Of a DNA stretch of 15,510 nucleotides, positions 1 through 6,680 are shown one piece after another. The translations under genes were made by a program, and so were the position numbers. How positions within the stretch are numbered: the stretch's first letter is position 1; each line of letters begins with the position of its first letter. The DNA is from DATFPK01 sp035264885 (lineage in GTDB: Bacteria; Actinomycetota; Thermoleophilia; Solirubrobacterales; 70-9): positions 1 through 15,510 of the forward strand of contig DATFPK010000046.1 in assembly GCA_035264885.1 (NCBI GenBank), in the 5' to 3' direction. The notes under the pieces were generated by a model. That model was not told the DNA's origin. It did no database searches and saw nothing but the letters and a program-made list of their open reading frames with translations.

Positions 1-1
1 C

Positions 2-346
2 GTCTGCGTGAACACCGCCTCGATCGCCGCCTTCGACGGCCAGATCGGGCAGATCGCCTACGCGGCCTCGAAGGGCGGCATCGTCGGCCTCACCCTGCCG
101 GCCGCACGGGACCTGTCGAGCCGCGGCATCCGGGTCGTGACGATCGCGCCCGGGCTGTTCGACACCCCGCTGCTGGCGGCGCTGCCACAGGAGGCCCGCG
201 ACGCCCTCGGGGCGACGATCCCCTTCCCGCGCCGCCTCGGCCTGCCCGAGGAGTACGCCCGGCTGGCGCTCCAGGTCGCCGAGAACCCGATGCTGAACGG
301 GGAGACGATCCGGCTCGACGGCGCCCTGCGGATGGCGCCGAAGTAG
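2..346 (+). CDS. SDR-family oxidoreductase, type II 3-hydroxyacyl-CoA dehydrogenase-like (5' truncated)
   Basis: This is the C-terminal part of a classical short-chain dehydrogenase; the N-terminal NAD-binding Rossmann half lies before the window. The frame is open from base 2 and ends at TAG 344-346. Visible motifs are 'VNTASIAAF', carrying the catalytic Ser region, then 'YAASKGG' with the catalytic Tyr (codon 59-61) and Lys (codon 71-73), then the 'IAPGLFDTPLL' segment that follows the nicotinamide-binding loop. The order and spacing, with 'DGQIGQIAY' just before the Tyr and the 'LNGETIRLDGALRM' ending, most resemble 3-hydroxyacyl-CoA dehydrogenase type II (HSD17B10-like), which oxidises 3-hydroxyacyl-CoA with NAD+ in fatty-acid or branched-chain degradation. 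The substrate is inferred by family only. It faces a convergent gene 6 bases after its stop. Confidence 0.9.
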   Translation, partial: VCVNTASIAAFDGQIGQIAYAASKGGIVGLTLPAARDLSSRGIRVVTIAPGLFDTPLLAALPQEARDALGATIPFPRRLGLPEEYARLALQVAENPMLNGETIRLDGALRMAPK

Positions 347-352
347 GCGCCG

Positions 353-1273
353 CTAGGACGTCCCCTCCGCTTCGGGGTCGGTCCAGACCTCCTTCATCCA
401 CGGTGGCGCGACGACGAAGGGCGGCAGGCGCCCGGCCAGCGGCTCGAGCGCGATCAGGCGGAGGCGGGAGCGCGGCGTGACACGGCCGACGTCGCGCGGG
501 TTGCCGCGGGCGCTGCCCGCGTGGCTGCCTCCCGACACGTAGAGCCAGCCGGTCTCCGGGCCCCAGCCGGCGGCGCTGCGGACGCCGGCCTTCTCGACCA
601 CCTGCTCGAGGACAGGGATGTCCGCGTCCGAGGCCCAGTTGCGCATCCCCCGCTCGTGATTGAAGCCGTGGTGGGAGGAAGCCCTGACGTCGGTCTCGCC
701 GTCCGGCCCGATCCGGACCTGAAAGGACTCCCAGTCGTCGGGGTGATAGCCGGCGCTTCCCGGCAGCGCCCGCAGCGTCGCGCTGTCCGGGTAATAGAGC
801 CAGTACTGGAGGTAGAGGTTGCCGGCGCGGTCGCCGCTACATCGCGCCGAGGCATCCGCGCGCGCCCCGCGGCAGTCGACGACGTGGACGAACACCGCCA
901 CCGGGTGCCCGGCCAGTGAGCGGGACACGTAGCCCTCCTCGCGGCCGTTCGAGCATTTCGGCTCGCGGCAGCGGCGGAAGTCGACCGGCAGCGCCTCCAT
1001 CCCCTTCTCGTAGGCGATGCTTGGCGCGTGCGCGCGGACCAGCGCGGCGACGTCCTCGCCGTAGACCGACACCAGCAGGTGCGGAGACCCGCACCGCCCA
1101 GTCAGCGACACCGCGCAGAGGATCCGCTCGCCGATCGCCCGCGCGAGGGCTGCCCCCGGCACGCGTACCCCGGCCGCCACGAGGCCAGCGAAGATCAGCG
1201 CGACGGTCAGGAGCAGGCCGATCCACTCGACGCTCGCCTGGCCGCGCTGTCCTCGCCAACCCGTGGCACACAG
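353..1273 (-). CDS. Hypothetical protein with prepilin-like (class III) leader and Vps62-like HxDDWE domain
   Basis: The function is unknown. The first standard start is GTG at 1180 (275 aa), but the frame stays open upstream to 1285. That extension encodes 'RGQRGQASVEWIGLLL' and a hydrophobic helix, a type IV prepilin-style signal in which Gly is followed by Gln and Glu sits at +5. I therefore extend to 1273 (306 aa), although the only codon there is CTG, so the start is provisional. Downstream is a globular domain with 'YLQYWLYYPDS', 'HPDDWE' (about residues 177-182), 'SSHHGFN' and 'GWLYVSGGSHAG' (about 246-253), a pattern like the Vps62/DUF946 type ('DWE' plus 'GSHA'). Cys residues occur in pairs before it. 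I recall similar full-length proteins in Solirubrobacterales. It is the last of three consecutive exported-protein genes and was probably made with them or from its own weak promoter. Confidence 0.75.
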   Translation of the reverse strand: MCATGWRGQRGQASVEWIGLLLTVALIFAGLVAAGVRVPGAALARAIGERILCAVSLTGRCGSPHLLVSVYGEDVAALVRAHAPSIAYEKGMEALPVDFRRCREPKCSNGREEGYVSRSLAGHPVAVFVHVVDCRGARADASARCSGDRAGNLYLQYWLYYPDSATLRALPGSAGYHPDDWESFQVRIGPDGETDVRASSHHGFNHERGMRNWASDADIPVLEQVVEKAGVRSAAGWGPETGWLYVSGGSHAGSARGNPRDVGRVTPRSRLRLIALEPLAGRLPPFVVAPPWMKEVWTDPEAEGTS

Positions 1274-1279
1274 GCGGCG

Positions 1280-1285
1280 AAGCTA
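1280..1285 (-). promoter_or_regulatory. Weak candidate -10 element for the prepilin-leader gene
   Basis: TAGCTT (TAnnnT form) lies 6 bases before the CTG at 1273 and 8 bases before a GTG at 1271 that is out of frame with the protein. No -35 is evident. The spacing would fit a leaderless transcript, but six-base matches are common by chance. The rest of 1286-1360 shows nothing else I can support. Confidence 0.25.
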
Positions 1286-1360
1286 TGGAGCTAGGACGCC
1301 CCTATGGCCGGCGAACGATGCGAGTCAGCCGCCTCGGTGAAACGAGATCGGCACAGCGAA

Positions 1361-1963
1361 TCAGCAGGCGACGAGCAGGTGGAAGTTGGAGTCGATGCCC
1401 GCCGGCAACGGCTGCCCCGCGGAGTTCGCGGCGACGATCAGCGTGTCCGGGGCGCCCCCCTTCCGCTCGGTTCTGATGATCGAGGGGATGTTGCTGAAGC
1501 CGGGGCTGACGATCGGGTCGATTCCGCCGAAGGAGACCTCGGCGGCGCAGGCCGTGACGTCGCGGTCGAACTTGACTTCGTGGACCCCCTGGCTCGTCCG
1601 GGTCACCGAGACCGCGTGCTTCCCGTGGGCGATCGACGCCGGAGTCGTGCTGTCACCGGCGCGGACCACGGCATAGAGGATCGTCGTGTCGACACCGCCT
1701 GTCGGGCCGGTAGCGCCGGTCGGCCCTTGGAGCAGGACGCCCGGCGCGAAGTCCTGGCCCTTCAGCGTGCGGTCCCGGACCTTCGCGGAGGTAACGGCGC
1801 CGCGCTTGATCTTCTTGCTCGTCACCGCCGAGTTCTTGAGCTCCTTGGTGCCGACGCTGCCCGGCTGAAGCGACGTCGCCGCGTAGGCGGTGCCGCCGAG
1901 CGCGACGAAGAGGGCCAGGTAGGCGATCGTGTTCGCCCGCAGGTGGGACAGGAGCCGTCTCAC
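1361..1963 (-). CDS. Small secreted protein with collagen-like GxY stretch
   Basis: This is an exported protein of about 200 aa with no assigned function. The chosen GTG start at 1963 has GGGGAG at 1971-1976 seven bases upstream and gives 'MRRLLSHLRANTIAYLALFVALGGTAYA', a short basic stretch, a hydrophobic core and an A-x-A type site, as is usual for this actinobacterial secreted family. Upstream in-frame ATGs at 1993 and 2020 overlap the preceding gene and fit less well. The mature part begins with degenerate repeats ('KNSAVTSKKIKRGAVTSAKV'), followed by 'GPTGATGPTGG', four collagen-like triplets. A beta-rich C-terminal region with Cys in 'TACAAE' and at the very end ('LLVAC') may carry a disulfide. 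It starts 19 bases after the PKD gene stop, so it is probably translated from the same mRNA. Confidence 0.85.
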   Translation of the reverse strand: MRRLLSHLRANTIAYLALFVALGGTAYAATSLQPGSVGTKELKNSAVTSKKIKRGAVTSAKVRDRTLKGQDFAPGVLLQGPTGATGPTGGVDTTILYAVVRAGDSTTPASIAHGKHAVSVTRTSQGVHEVKFDRDVTACAAEVSFGGIDPIVSPGFSNIPSIIRTERKGGAPDTLIVAANSAGQPLPAGIDSNFHLLVAC

Positions 1964-1970
1964 TGCGTGG

Positions 1971-1976
1971 CTCCCC
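1971..1976 (-). promoter_or_regulatory. Ribosome binding site deciding the GTG start at 1963
   Basis: GGGGAG lies seven bases before the GTG at 1961-1963. The two upstream ATG candidates have no comparable purine-rich site, and one places the start inside the previous coding region. Confidence 0.6.
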
Positions 1977-1982
1977 GAGGCA

Positions 1983-3665
1983 CTATCTCCCATAGCCCGG
2001 CGCGAGCGGCGGCCCCGCATCGACGTTGACCGGGCCGGTGGGCCCGGCTGCCGCGGGGACGGCGGCGACCCGGCCGCTGCGCGGCCGGTAGAACCTGATC
2101 GTGAGCGTCTTCGTCCTCCCCGAGGTCGCGCCGTCGGCGACGTAGGTCACCCGCAGCTTGTAGAAGCCAGGGGCCGTACCTCGCTTCGGCACCTTGAGCT
2201 TGAAGCCGTAGGTACCGGCCCGCGGGAGGACGCCCGCCCCCTTGGAGAGGACCTTGGCTCCCTTGGTCAGCGCCGCCTGGAACGCGCCGCCCTTGCTCGC
2301 GATCAGCGCCAGGCGTATGGGCGAACGCTTGTTTCTGATCCTGTACTTCTTCGGCGCCACGACCTTCAGGCTCCCCACCGTGGCCTTCTGGGTGCCCTCG
2401 CCGCCGCCGATCGTGTTGTTGTCGGGGGGCTTTTGGACGACCGTCCCGTCGTCGCCGGTTCCGCCCTCGGTCCGGACGACGACCGCGAGGCTGTCGGAGC
2501 CCTCGTTGCCGGCGCCGTCGTGACCCGTGAGGGTGACGTTGTAGGTGCCCGGAGACGTGTAGGTGTGGGTGATGTTGGCGCCCTGCTTGTTCTGCGTGTT
2601 GTCGCCGAAGTCCCACGTGTAGGGACCGGAGATGCCTGAAAGCCCGTCACTGCCCGACGCGCTGAAGGTCACGAGGTCGCCGGTGCCGGGGCTCGCGTCG
2701 CTCGCCTGGGCGTCGATCGTCGGCGCGCCGCGGTCGAGGATCACGCTGCCGCAGGTGGAGTCGGCGAGGTTTGCCTTGTCGGCCGTCCACCCGGATCCGG
2801 TTGCCGGGTCGACGAACTGGTTGACATGGGTCGGGAAGATGCCCAATCCCTCGTTGGCGGTCGGGTCGGGGTCCGGGATCGACTGGTCCGCGGCCCGCGC
2901 GCAGAGGACGACCAGGCCGTCGGGCTGGCTAGTGAAGTCGTACATGCAGTCGAACGTGTTCTGCTTTGGGGAACCCGGGGACGAAAAGCGAGTCAGGCCG
3001 ACCACGCTGCACTGCGGCACGTACGTGTGACCGCTGCAGGCCCCGCTGCGGCTCTGGCAGATGAAGACCGCTGCGTTGTTGCCACCGGCGAACCACGGAT
3101 GGCTGAGATCGTCGTAGTAGTCGATGTGCAACGGGATCTGGGGATTGTTCGTGTAGTCGGCGGTCCCGGCCGCGAAGACGGTCAGCTGCGGCTTGCTCAG
3201 GTCGATCAGCGTGGACGAGCGGCAGTGGTCTCCGCTGCAGGAGGAGATGATGGCGGTGCCGCCGCTGTTGATGTACGCAGTCGGATGCACGCCGACGAAC
3301 GTCCCGTGGGGCAGCGGCGTCTCGGTCTGGGAGAACGTGCTGCTCTGCCCGGTGGAATAGAAGCTGGTGTTCGAGGGCAGGCAGCCGCGATCGGCGTAGA
3401 ACGAGCCGCCCCGGTAGACGTTGATGCAGAAGCGCTGGTCCGGCTGGCTCACCGTCGTCCAGTTGAACCAATGGGAGTTCGACGCCGTGTTAGTGACCGG
3501 CGGCTCGCCTCCGGATGCGGCGGAGAACGTGGCGCTGCTGGTCGCCGGGAGCGCGAGTGCGGCAAACGCGACGGCGACGAGGGCCGCTCGCAACGATCGG
3601 AACTGTGCCGGTCGCTGGGACCGGCGAGGCGAAATCGTGGGACGCTGGGACGTCTGGGCGAGCAA
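1983..3665 (-). CDS. Secreted PKD-domain protein with Cys-rich N-terminal region
   Basis: This is an exported protein of about 560 aa. The TTG at 3665 is chosen as start because AGGAGG (3672-3677) lies six bases upstream; the in-frame ATG at 3704 falls inside a promoter -10 and has no binding site. A basic n-region and hydrophobic segment (about residues 23-45, 'LRAALVAVAFAALALPATSSA') form a signal peptide. Residues about 60-310 are a domain I do not recognise, holding all ten Cys of the mature protein. A PKD domain follows (about 312-397), with 'YTWDFGDN' and 'HTYTSPGTYNVTLTGHD'. A C-terminal Ig-like beta domain (about 432-527, 'GTYGFKLKVPKRG', 'FYKLRVTYVADG') ends the protein. PKD domains usually mediate surface or polymer contact. 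No sortase motif or terminal membrane anchor is visible, so it may be released or loosely bound. It is the first gene of a three-gene exported set. Confidence 0.85.
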   Translation of the reverse strand: MLAQTSQRPTISPRRSQRPAQFRSLRAALVAVAFAALALPATSSATFSAASGGEPPVTNTASNSHWFNWTTVSQPDQRFCINVYRGGSFYADRGCLPSNTSFYSTGQSSTFSQTETPLPHGTFVGVHPTAYINSGGTAIISSCSGDHCRSSTLIDLSKPQLTVFAAGTADYTNNPQIPLHIDYYDDLSHPWFAGGNNAAVFICQSRSGACSGHTYVPQCSVVGLTRFSSPGSPKQNTFDCMYDFTSQPDGLVVLCARAADQSIPDPDPTANEGLGIFPTHVNQFVDPATGSGWTADKANLADSTCGSVILDRGAPTIDAQASDASPGTGDLVTFSASGSDGLSGISGPYTWDFGDNTQNKQGANITHTYTSPGTYNVTLTGHDGAGNEGSDSLAVVVRTEGGTGDDGTVVQKPPDNNTIGGGEGTQKATVGSLKVVAPKKYRIRNKRSPIRLALIASKGGAFQAALTKGAKVLSKGAGVLPRAGTYGFKLKVPKRGTAPGFYKLRVTYVADGATSGRTKTLTIRFYRPRSGRVAAVPAAAGPTGPVNVDAGPPLAPGYGR

Positions 3666-3671
3666 GTTGCC

Positions 3672-3677
3672 CCTCCT
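3672..3677 (-). promoter_or_regulatory. Strong Shine-Dalgarno deciding a TTG start at 3665
   Basis: AGGAGG is a perfect anti-16S match with a six-base spacer (GGCAAC) before TTG 3663-3665. It supports TTG initiation over the upstream ATG at 3704. Confidence 0.75.
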
Positions 3678-3699
3678 GGTTGTGCCTGCCTCTCCGCCC

Positions 3700-3728
3700 A
3701 CCATACGCCGTAGAGCGGAACGACGCAA
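3700..3728 (-). promoter_or_regulatory. Promoter of the exported-protein operon (TTGCGT - 17 - TATGGT)
   Basis: On the minus strand, TTGCGT (3728-3723) and TATGGT (3705-3700) are separated by exactly 17 bases, the optimum for a primary-sigma promoter. Each hexamer matches the consensus at four positions. Transcription would start near 3693, leaving a leader of about 28 bases that contains the AGGAGG at 3672-3677. The in-frame ATG at 3702-3704 lies within the -10 and so upstream of the transcript. Confidence 0.55.
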
Positions 3729-3733
3729 TGAAT

Positions 3734-3749
3734 CCGCCGCGATCGGCGG
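3734..3749. repeat. 6-bp inverted repeat between divergent promoters
   Basis: CCGCCG and CGGCGG are separated by CGAT. The repeat sits between the minus-strand -35 (3723-3728) and the plus-strand -10 (3759-3764), where an operator could affect both transcripts. A chance GC-rich repeat is equally possible. Confidence 0.35.
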
Positions 3750-3758
3750 CCGGGCGTG

Positions 3759-3764
3759 TAGATT
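3759..3764 (+). promoter_or_regulatory. -10 element for a leaderless lapA-like mRNA
   Basis: TAGATT (TAnnnT) ends six bases before the GTG at 3771, so the expected transcription start coincides with the start codon. No ribosome binding site precedes this GTG, which fits leaderless translation, common in actinobacteria. I see no convincing -35. Confidence 0.5.
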
Positions 3765-3770
3765 CGCGCC

Positions 3771-4043
3771 GTGGCCACCGACCCCCGCCAGCAGCCCAAG
3801 GCCGCCGGCCGCCGTGAGGGGACGAACTGGCGGCACTGGTTCCTGGGCATCGCCCTGCTGCTGATCGTGATCGTGGCCCTCCAGAACTCGCAGGACGTCG
3901 AGGTCGAGGTCCTGTTCATCCAGACCCAGGCGCCGCTGATCGCGATCCTGCTGGTGACCGCCCTGCTCGGCGCCGCGATCGGCTACCTGCTGCCGGTTCT
4001 GCGGCGGCACCGCCGCGAGGAGCGGCGTCGCGGGGAAGGCTGA
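3771..4043 (+). CDS. LapA-family (DUF1049) two-helix membrane protein
   Basis: This small inner-membrane protein of 90 aa starts at GTG. After a basic cytoplasmic stretch there is a first helix (about residues 24-40, 'FLGIALLLIVIVALQNSQ'), a short polar loop 'DVEVEVLFIQTQAP', and a second helix (about 56-76, 'LIAILLVTALLGAAIGYLL') ending in an Arg-rich tail. The 'QNSQ-V-V-FLF/I' loop between two helices is the mark of LapA/YciS (lipopolysaccharide assembly protein A domain) proteins. In Gram-negatives this family works with LapB in LPS control. Its role in actinobacteria is not established and I do not assign one. The length is typical of the family. TGA overlaps the next ATG by one base (TGATG), so the two genes are co-translated. 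Confidence 0.85.
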   Translation: MATDPRQQPKAAGRREGTNWRHWFLGIALLLIVIVALQNSQDVEVEVLFIQTQAPLIAILLVTALLGAAIGYLLPVLRRHRREERRRGEG

Positions 4044-4906
4044 TGGACCGGCGGGTCGACGCGGGCCGCGCCGTCCGCGAGTCGTTCCGGATCTACGCCG
4101 ACGACGCGGCCGCGCTGATCACGTTCGCGGCCGCCGCGTTCCTCCCGGTGTCGTTCGTCGCCGCCCTGTTCGAGGGCTCCAGCGTGGTGGCGGCGAGCGT
4201 CATCAGCCTCCTGCTCTCGGGGCCCGCGACCTTGCTCTACCACGGCGCCGTCGCGCCGACCGTCGTCGCCGACCGGGACGGGCGGCCGAAGCCCCATCCC
4301 GGCGACGTGCTCGACGCCGTCCAGCCGATCGCCGGCATGCTGGCGGTCGCCGGCCTGCTCTGGATCGTCGCGGTGATGCTGGGCCTGCTGGCGTTCATCA
4401 TCCCCGGCCTGATCCTCGTCACTGTCTGGGCGGTGGTCGGACCGGTCATCGCGCTCGAGCGGCGCGAGGTGATCCAAGCGTTCACCCGCAGCCGGGAGCT
4501 CGTCTCGGGCGAGGGCTGGCGCGTCTTCGCGGCGATCTTCGGCCTCGTCCTCCTCCTCGTCGTGGCGACGATCCTGCTTCAGGCGCTCGGCGCCGCGGTC
4601 GCCGGCACGGCCGGCGCCTTCATCGGCGGCTGGGTCGGCACGGTCGTCACCGCGCCGCCGGGCGCGATCCTCGCCACCGTCCTCTTCCTCGACCTCGGCG
4701 GGTCGACCGAGCCGCTCGAGAAGGAAGAGCGGGAGCGGCGCGAGGAGGAGGATGAGGAAGACGACCAGGCCAATGAGGCAGGGCGCGAGGAGGCGGCGTC
4801 CGCGGACAAGGACACGGACTCCGAGGAGGGCGCTCGGTCCGATCGGGACGACGAGAACGGCGACCAGGAAGGCGAGGCGCCCGACGGCGAGCGCTCGCGC
4901 GGCTAG
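4043..4906 (+). CDS. Polytopic membrane protein (GPDPase-membrane/YciC-like) with acidic tail
   Basis: This 287-aa membrane protein has about six hydrophobic segments (roughly residues 23-43, 48-68, 95-117, 118-136, 160-182 and 184-216). The motifs 'FIIPGLILVTVWAVVGPVIALERR', followed by 'AFTRSRELVSGEGWRVF', are typical of the family variously named glycerophosphoryl diester phosphodiesterase membrane domain, YciC/UPF0259 or DUF975; no catalytic phosphodiesterase domain is present. The C-terminal 65 or so residues are an extremely charged, low-complexity tail rich in Glu, Asp and Arg, presumably cytosolic. GGGGAAGG just before the ATG is a good ribosome binding site. The partner is the LapA-like gene, overlapping by one base. 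The TAG stop shares CTAG with the convergent pntB stop. Function is unknown; a role in membrane or envelope upkeep is only a guess. Confidence 0.75.
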   Translation: MDRRVDAGRAVRESFRIYADDAAALITFAAAAFLPVSFVAALFEGSSVVAASVISLLLSGPATLLYHGAVAPTVVADRDGRPKPHPGDVLDAVQPIAGMLAVAGLLWIVAVMLGLLAFIIPGLILVTVWAVVGPVIALERREVIQAFTRSRELVSGEGWRVFAAIFGLVLLLVVATILLQALGAAVAGTAGAFIGGWVGTVVTAPPGAILATVLFLDLGGSTEPLEKEERERREEEDEEDDQANEAGREEAASADKDTDSEEGARSDRDDENGDQEGEAPDGERSRG

Positions 4907-6321
4907 AGGTTGCCGATCTCCGACGCGATCTCGGCCGCCGCGGCCTTCGCGTCGGCGAACAGCATCGACGTGTTGGGCTCGTAGAACAGGTCGTTGTCGA
5001 TGCCGGCGAAGCCGGGGCTGAGCGACCGCTTGATGACGATCACCTCATTCGCCTCGTGGACCTCGATGATCGGCATCCCGGCGATCGGGCTGTCGGGGTC
5101 GTTCTTCGCGGCCGGGTTGGTCACGTCATTGGCGCCGACGACGACGGCGACGTCGGTGCGCGGCAGCTCGGGGTTGATCTCGTCCATCTCCTTGAGCTGC
5201 TCGTAGGGCACGTCGGCCTCGGCCAGCAGGACGTTCATGTGCCCGGGCATCCTGCCCGCCACTGGATGGATCGCGTAGTTGACGCCGACGCCGCGCTTCT
5301 CGAGCTCGTCGGCGACCTCCTTGATCGCGTGCTGGGCCTGCGCGACCGCGAGACCGTAGCCCGGGACGATCACCACCGAGTCCGCGTAGGCGAGCTTGAT
5401 CGCCGCGTCCTGCGGCCCGATCGAGGTGTGGGGGCGCTCCTCGCCGTCGCCCGCCCCGCTCGCCGGCACGCCGCCGAACCCGGCAAACAGGATGTTGCCG
5501 ACCGACCTGTTCATCGCGGTCGCCATCTCCATCGTCAGGATCGTTCCCGAGGAGCCCACCAGCGTCCCGGCGACGATCAGAGCGACGTTGTCCAGCGCGA
5601 ACCCCGCCGCCGCGGCCGACAGGCCGGTGAATGCGTTGAGGAGCGAGATCACGACCGGCATGTCGGCCCCGCCGATCGGCAGGACGACGAGATTGCCGAG
5701 CAGCGCCGCGGCGACGAGGATCAGGACGAAGAGGCCCTCGGAGGGGTCGTCGTTGTTGGTCGCAATCAGGACGCAGGCGACGACGATGCCGACCAGCAGC
5801 AGGGCGTTGATCACCTGCTGGCCGGGCACCGCCAGCGGCCGGGTCGGGATCAGGTCCTGGAGCTTCGCGAAGGCGATGTTCGAGCCCCAGAAGGAGACCG
5901 AGCCGACGACCGCCGCGAACAGGATCGGGATCAGCTCGTCGAGCGGGATCTCCTCGCTGAGCGAGATCCCGTGGCGGATCTCGGACCACGCGATCAGCGC
6001 GACGGCGCCGCCGCCGACCCCGTTGTAGAGGGCGACCATCTGCGGCATCTGGGTCATCTGCACGCGCACCGAGGCGATCACCCCGACCGCGGCTCCGACC
6101 GCGAGGCCGGCGATGATGATCCCCCAGTTGCCGACGCCGTCGAGCAGCAGGGTGGTCACGACCGCGACGACCATGCCCACGGCGGCGATCAGGTTGCCCT
6201 GCTTGGCGGTCGTGGGGTGCGTGCCCCGGCGGACGCCGAAGATGAAGAACGAGAAGGCGAGGATGTAGAGCAGCGTCGAGACGTCGCCGCCCGGCTCGAG
6301 AACGGCGACTAGGGGCGCCAC
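4903..6321 (-). CDS. pntB: NAD(P)(+) transhydrogenase subunit beta
   Basis: This is the membrane and NADP(H)-binding subunit of proton-translocating transhydrogenase, which reduces NADP+ with NADH using the proton gradient. The 472-aa length is normal for PntB. The N-terminal two thirds are multi-helix (domain II), starting near 'LLYILAFSFFIFGVRRGTHP', with 'VGMVVAVVTTLLLDG', 'PGQQVINALLLVG' and 'GSSGTILTMEMATAMNRSVG'. The NADP domain III occupies about residues 305-472 with 'VPGYGLAVAQAQ', 'GRMPGHMNVLLAEA', 'VGANDVTNPAA', 'KRSLSPGFAGIDNDLF' and 'MLFADAK'. The GTG start overlaps the pntAB stop by one base (TAGTG). It is last in the operon, and its stop shares CTAG with the gene on the other strand. 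Confidence 0.97.
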   Translation of the reverse strand: MAPLVAVLEPGGDVSTLLYILAFSFFIFGVRRGTHPTTAKQGNLIAAVGMVVAVVTTLLLDGVGNWGIIIAGLAVGAAVGVIASVRVQMTQMPQMVALYNGVGGGAVALIAWSEIRHGISLSEEIPLDELIPILFAAVVGSVSFWGSNIAFAKLQDLIPTRPLAVPGQQVINALLLVGIVVACVLIATNNDDPSEGLFVLILVAAALLGNLVVLPIGGADMPVVISLLNAFTGLSAAAAGFALDNVALIVAGTLVGSSGTILTMEMATAMNRSVGNILFAGFGGVPASGAGDGEERPHTSIGPQDAAIKLAYADSVVIVPGYGLAVAQAQHAIKEVADELEKRGVGVNYAIHPVAGRMPGHMNVLLAEADVPYEQLKEMDEINPELPRTDVAVVVGANDVTNPAAKNDPDSPIAGMPIIEVHEANEVIVIKRSLSPGFAGIDNDLFYEPNTSMLFADAKAAAAEIASEIGNL

Positions 6322-6680
6322 TATCCGGACCCTTTCCCGACCCCGCCGCTCCCGGACGCGTCAGCGGAGGAAGCGGCGGGCTCTTGTTCAGCCGGCCTTG
6401 GCTTCGGCTTCCGGGAGAACATGCCGAGCATCCGGTCGGTCACCATGAAGCCGCCGACGATGTTGATCGTCCCGAAGGCGATCGCGATGAACCCGATCAC
6501 TTTCTCCAGGGAGTCGTCGGCGAAGCCCGCGACGATCAATCCGCCGAGCATGACGATGCCGTGGATCGCGTTGGTCTGGCTCATCAGCGGCGTGTGCAGC
6601 GTGGTCGGCACCTTCGAGATCACCTCGAAGCCGACGAAGGCGGCGAGGACGAAGATGGTCAGCTCGGTAACGAGATCCAT
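6321..6680 (-). CDS. pntAB: NAD(P) transhydrogenase subunit alpha, membrane part (PntAB)
   Basis: This small 119-aa subunit corresponds to the membrane C-terminus of the single PntA chain of E. coli. Here it is a separate gene, as in Rhodospirillum and mycobacteria. It carries helices at about residues 6-22, 38-54 and 63-80, with the conserved 'VPTTLHTPLMSQTNAIHGIV' segment and 'GFMVTDRMLGMF'. A Pro/Ser/Gly-rich tail of about 30 residues follows and is not part of the core fold. The ATG overlaps the pntAA TGA, and the stop overlaps the pntB GTG, so translation of the three subunits is tightly coupled. Confidence 0.96.
   Translation of the reverse strand: MDLVTELTIFVLAAFVGFEVISKVPTTLHTPLMSQTNAIHGIVMLGGLIVAGFADDSLEKVIGFIAIAFGTINIVGGFMVTDRMLGMFSRKPKPRPAEQEPAASSADASGSGGVGKGSG

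Noticed and set aside
338..375. CCGAAG/CTTCGG inverted repeat spanning the convergent stops of the first two genes
   Set aside because: The arms are six bases with a 26-base loop and no U-tract, too weak to call a terminator.
3705..4010. N-terminal extension of the PKD protein to an ATG at 4010
   Set aside because: It runs antisense through the LapA-like gene and both divergent promoters, is low-complexity, and would bury the signal peptide.
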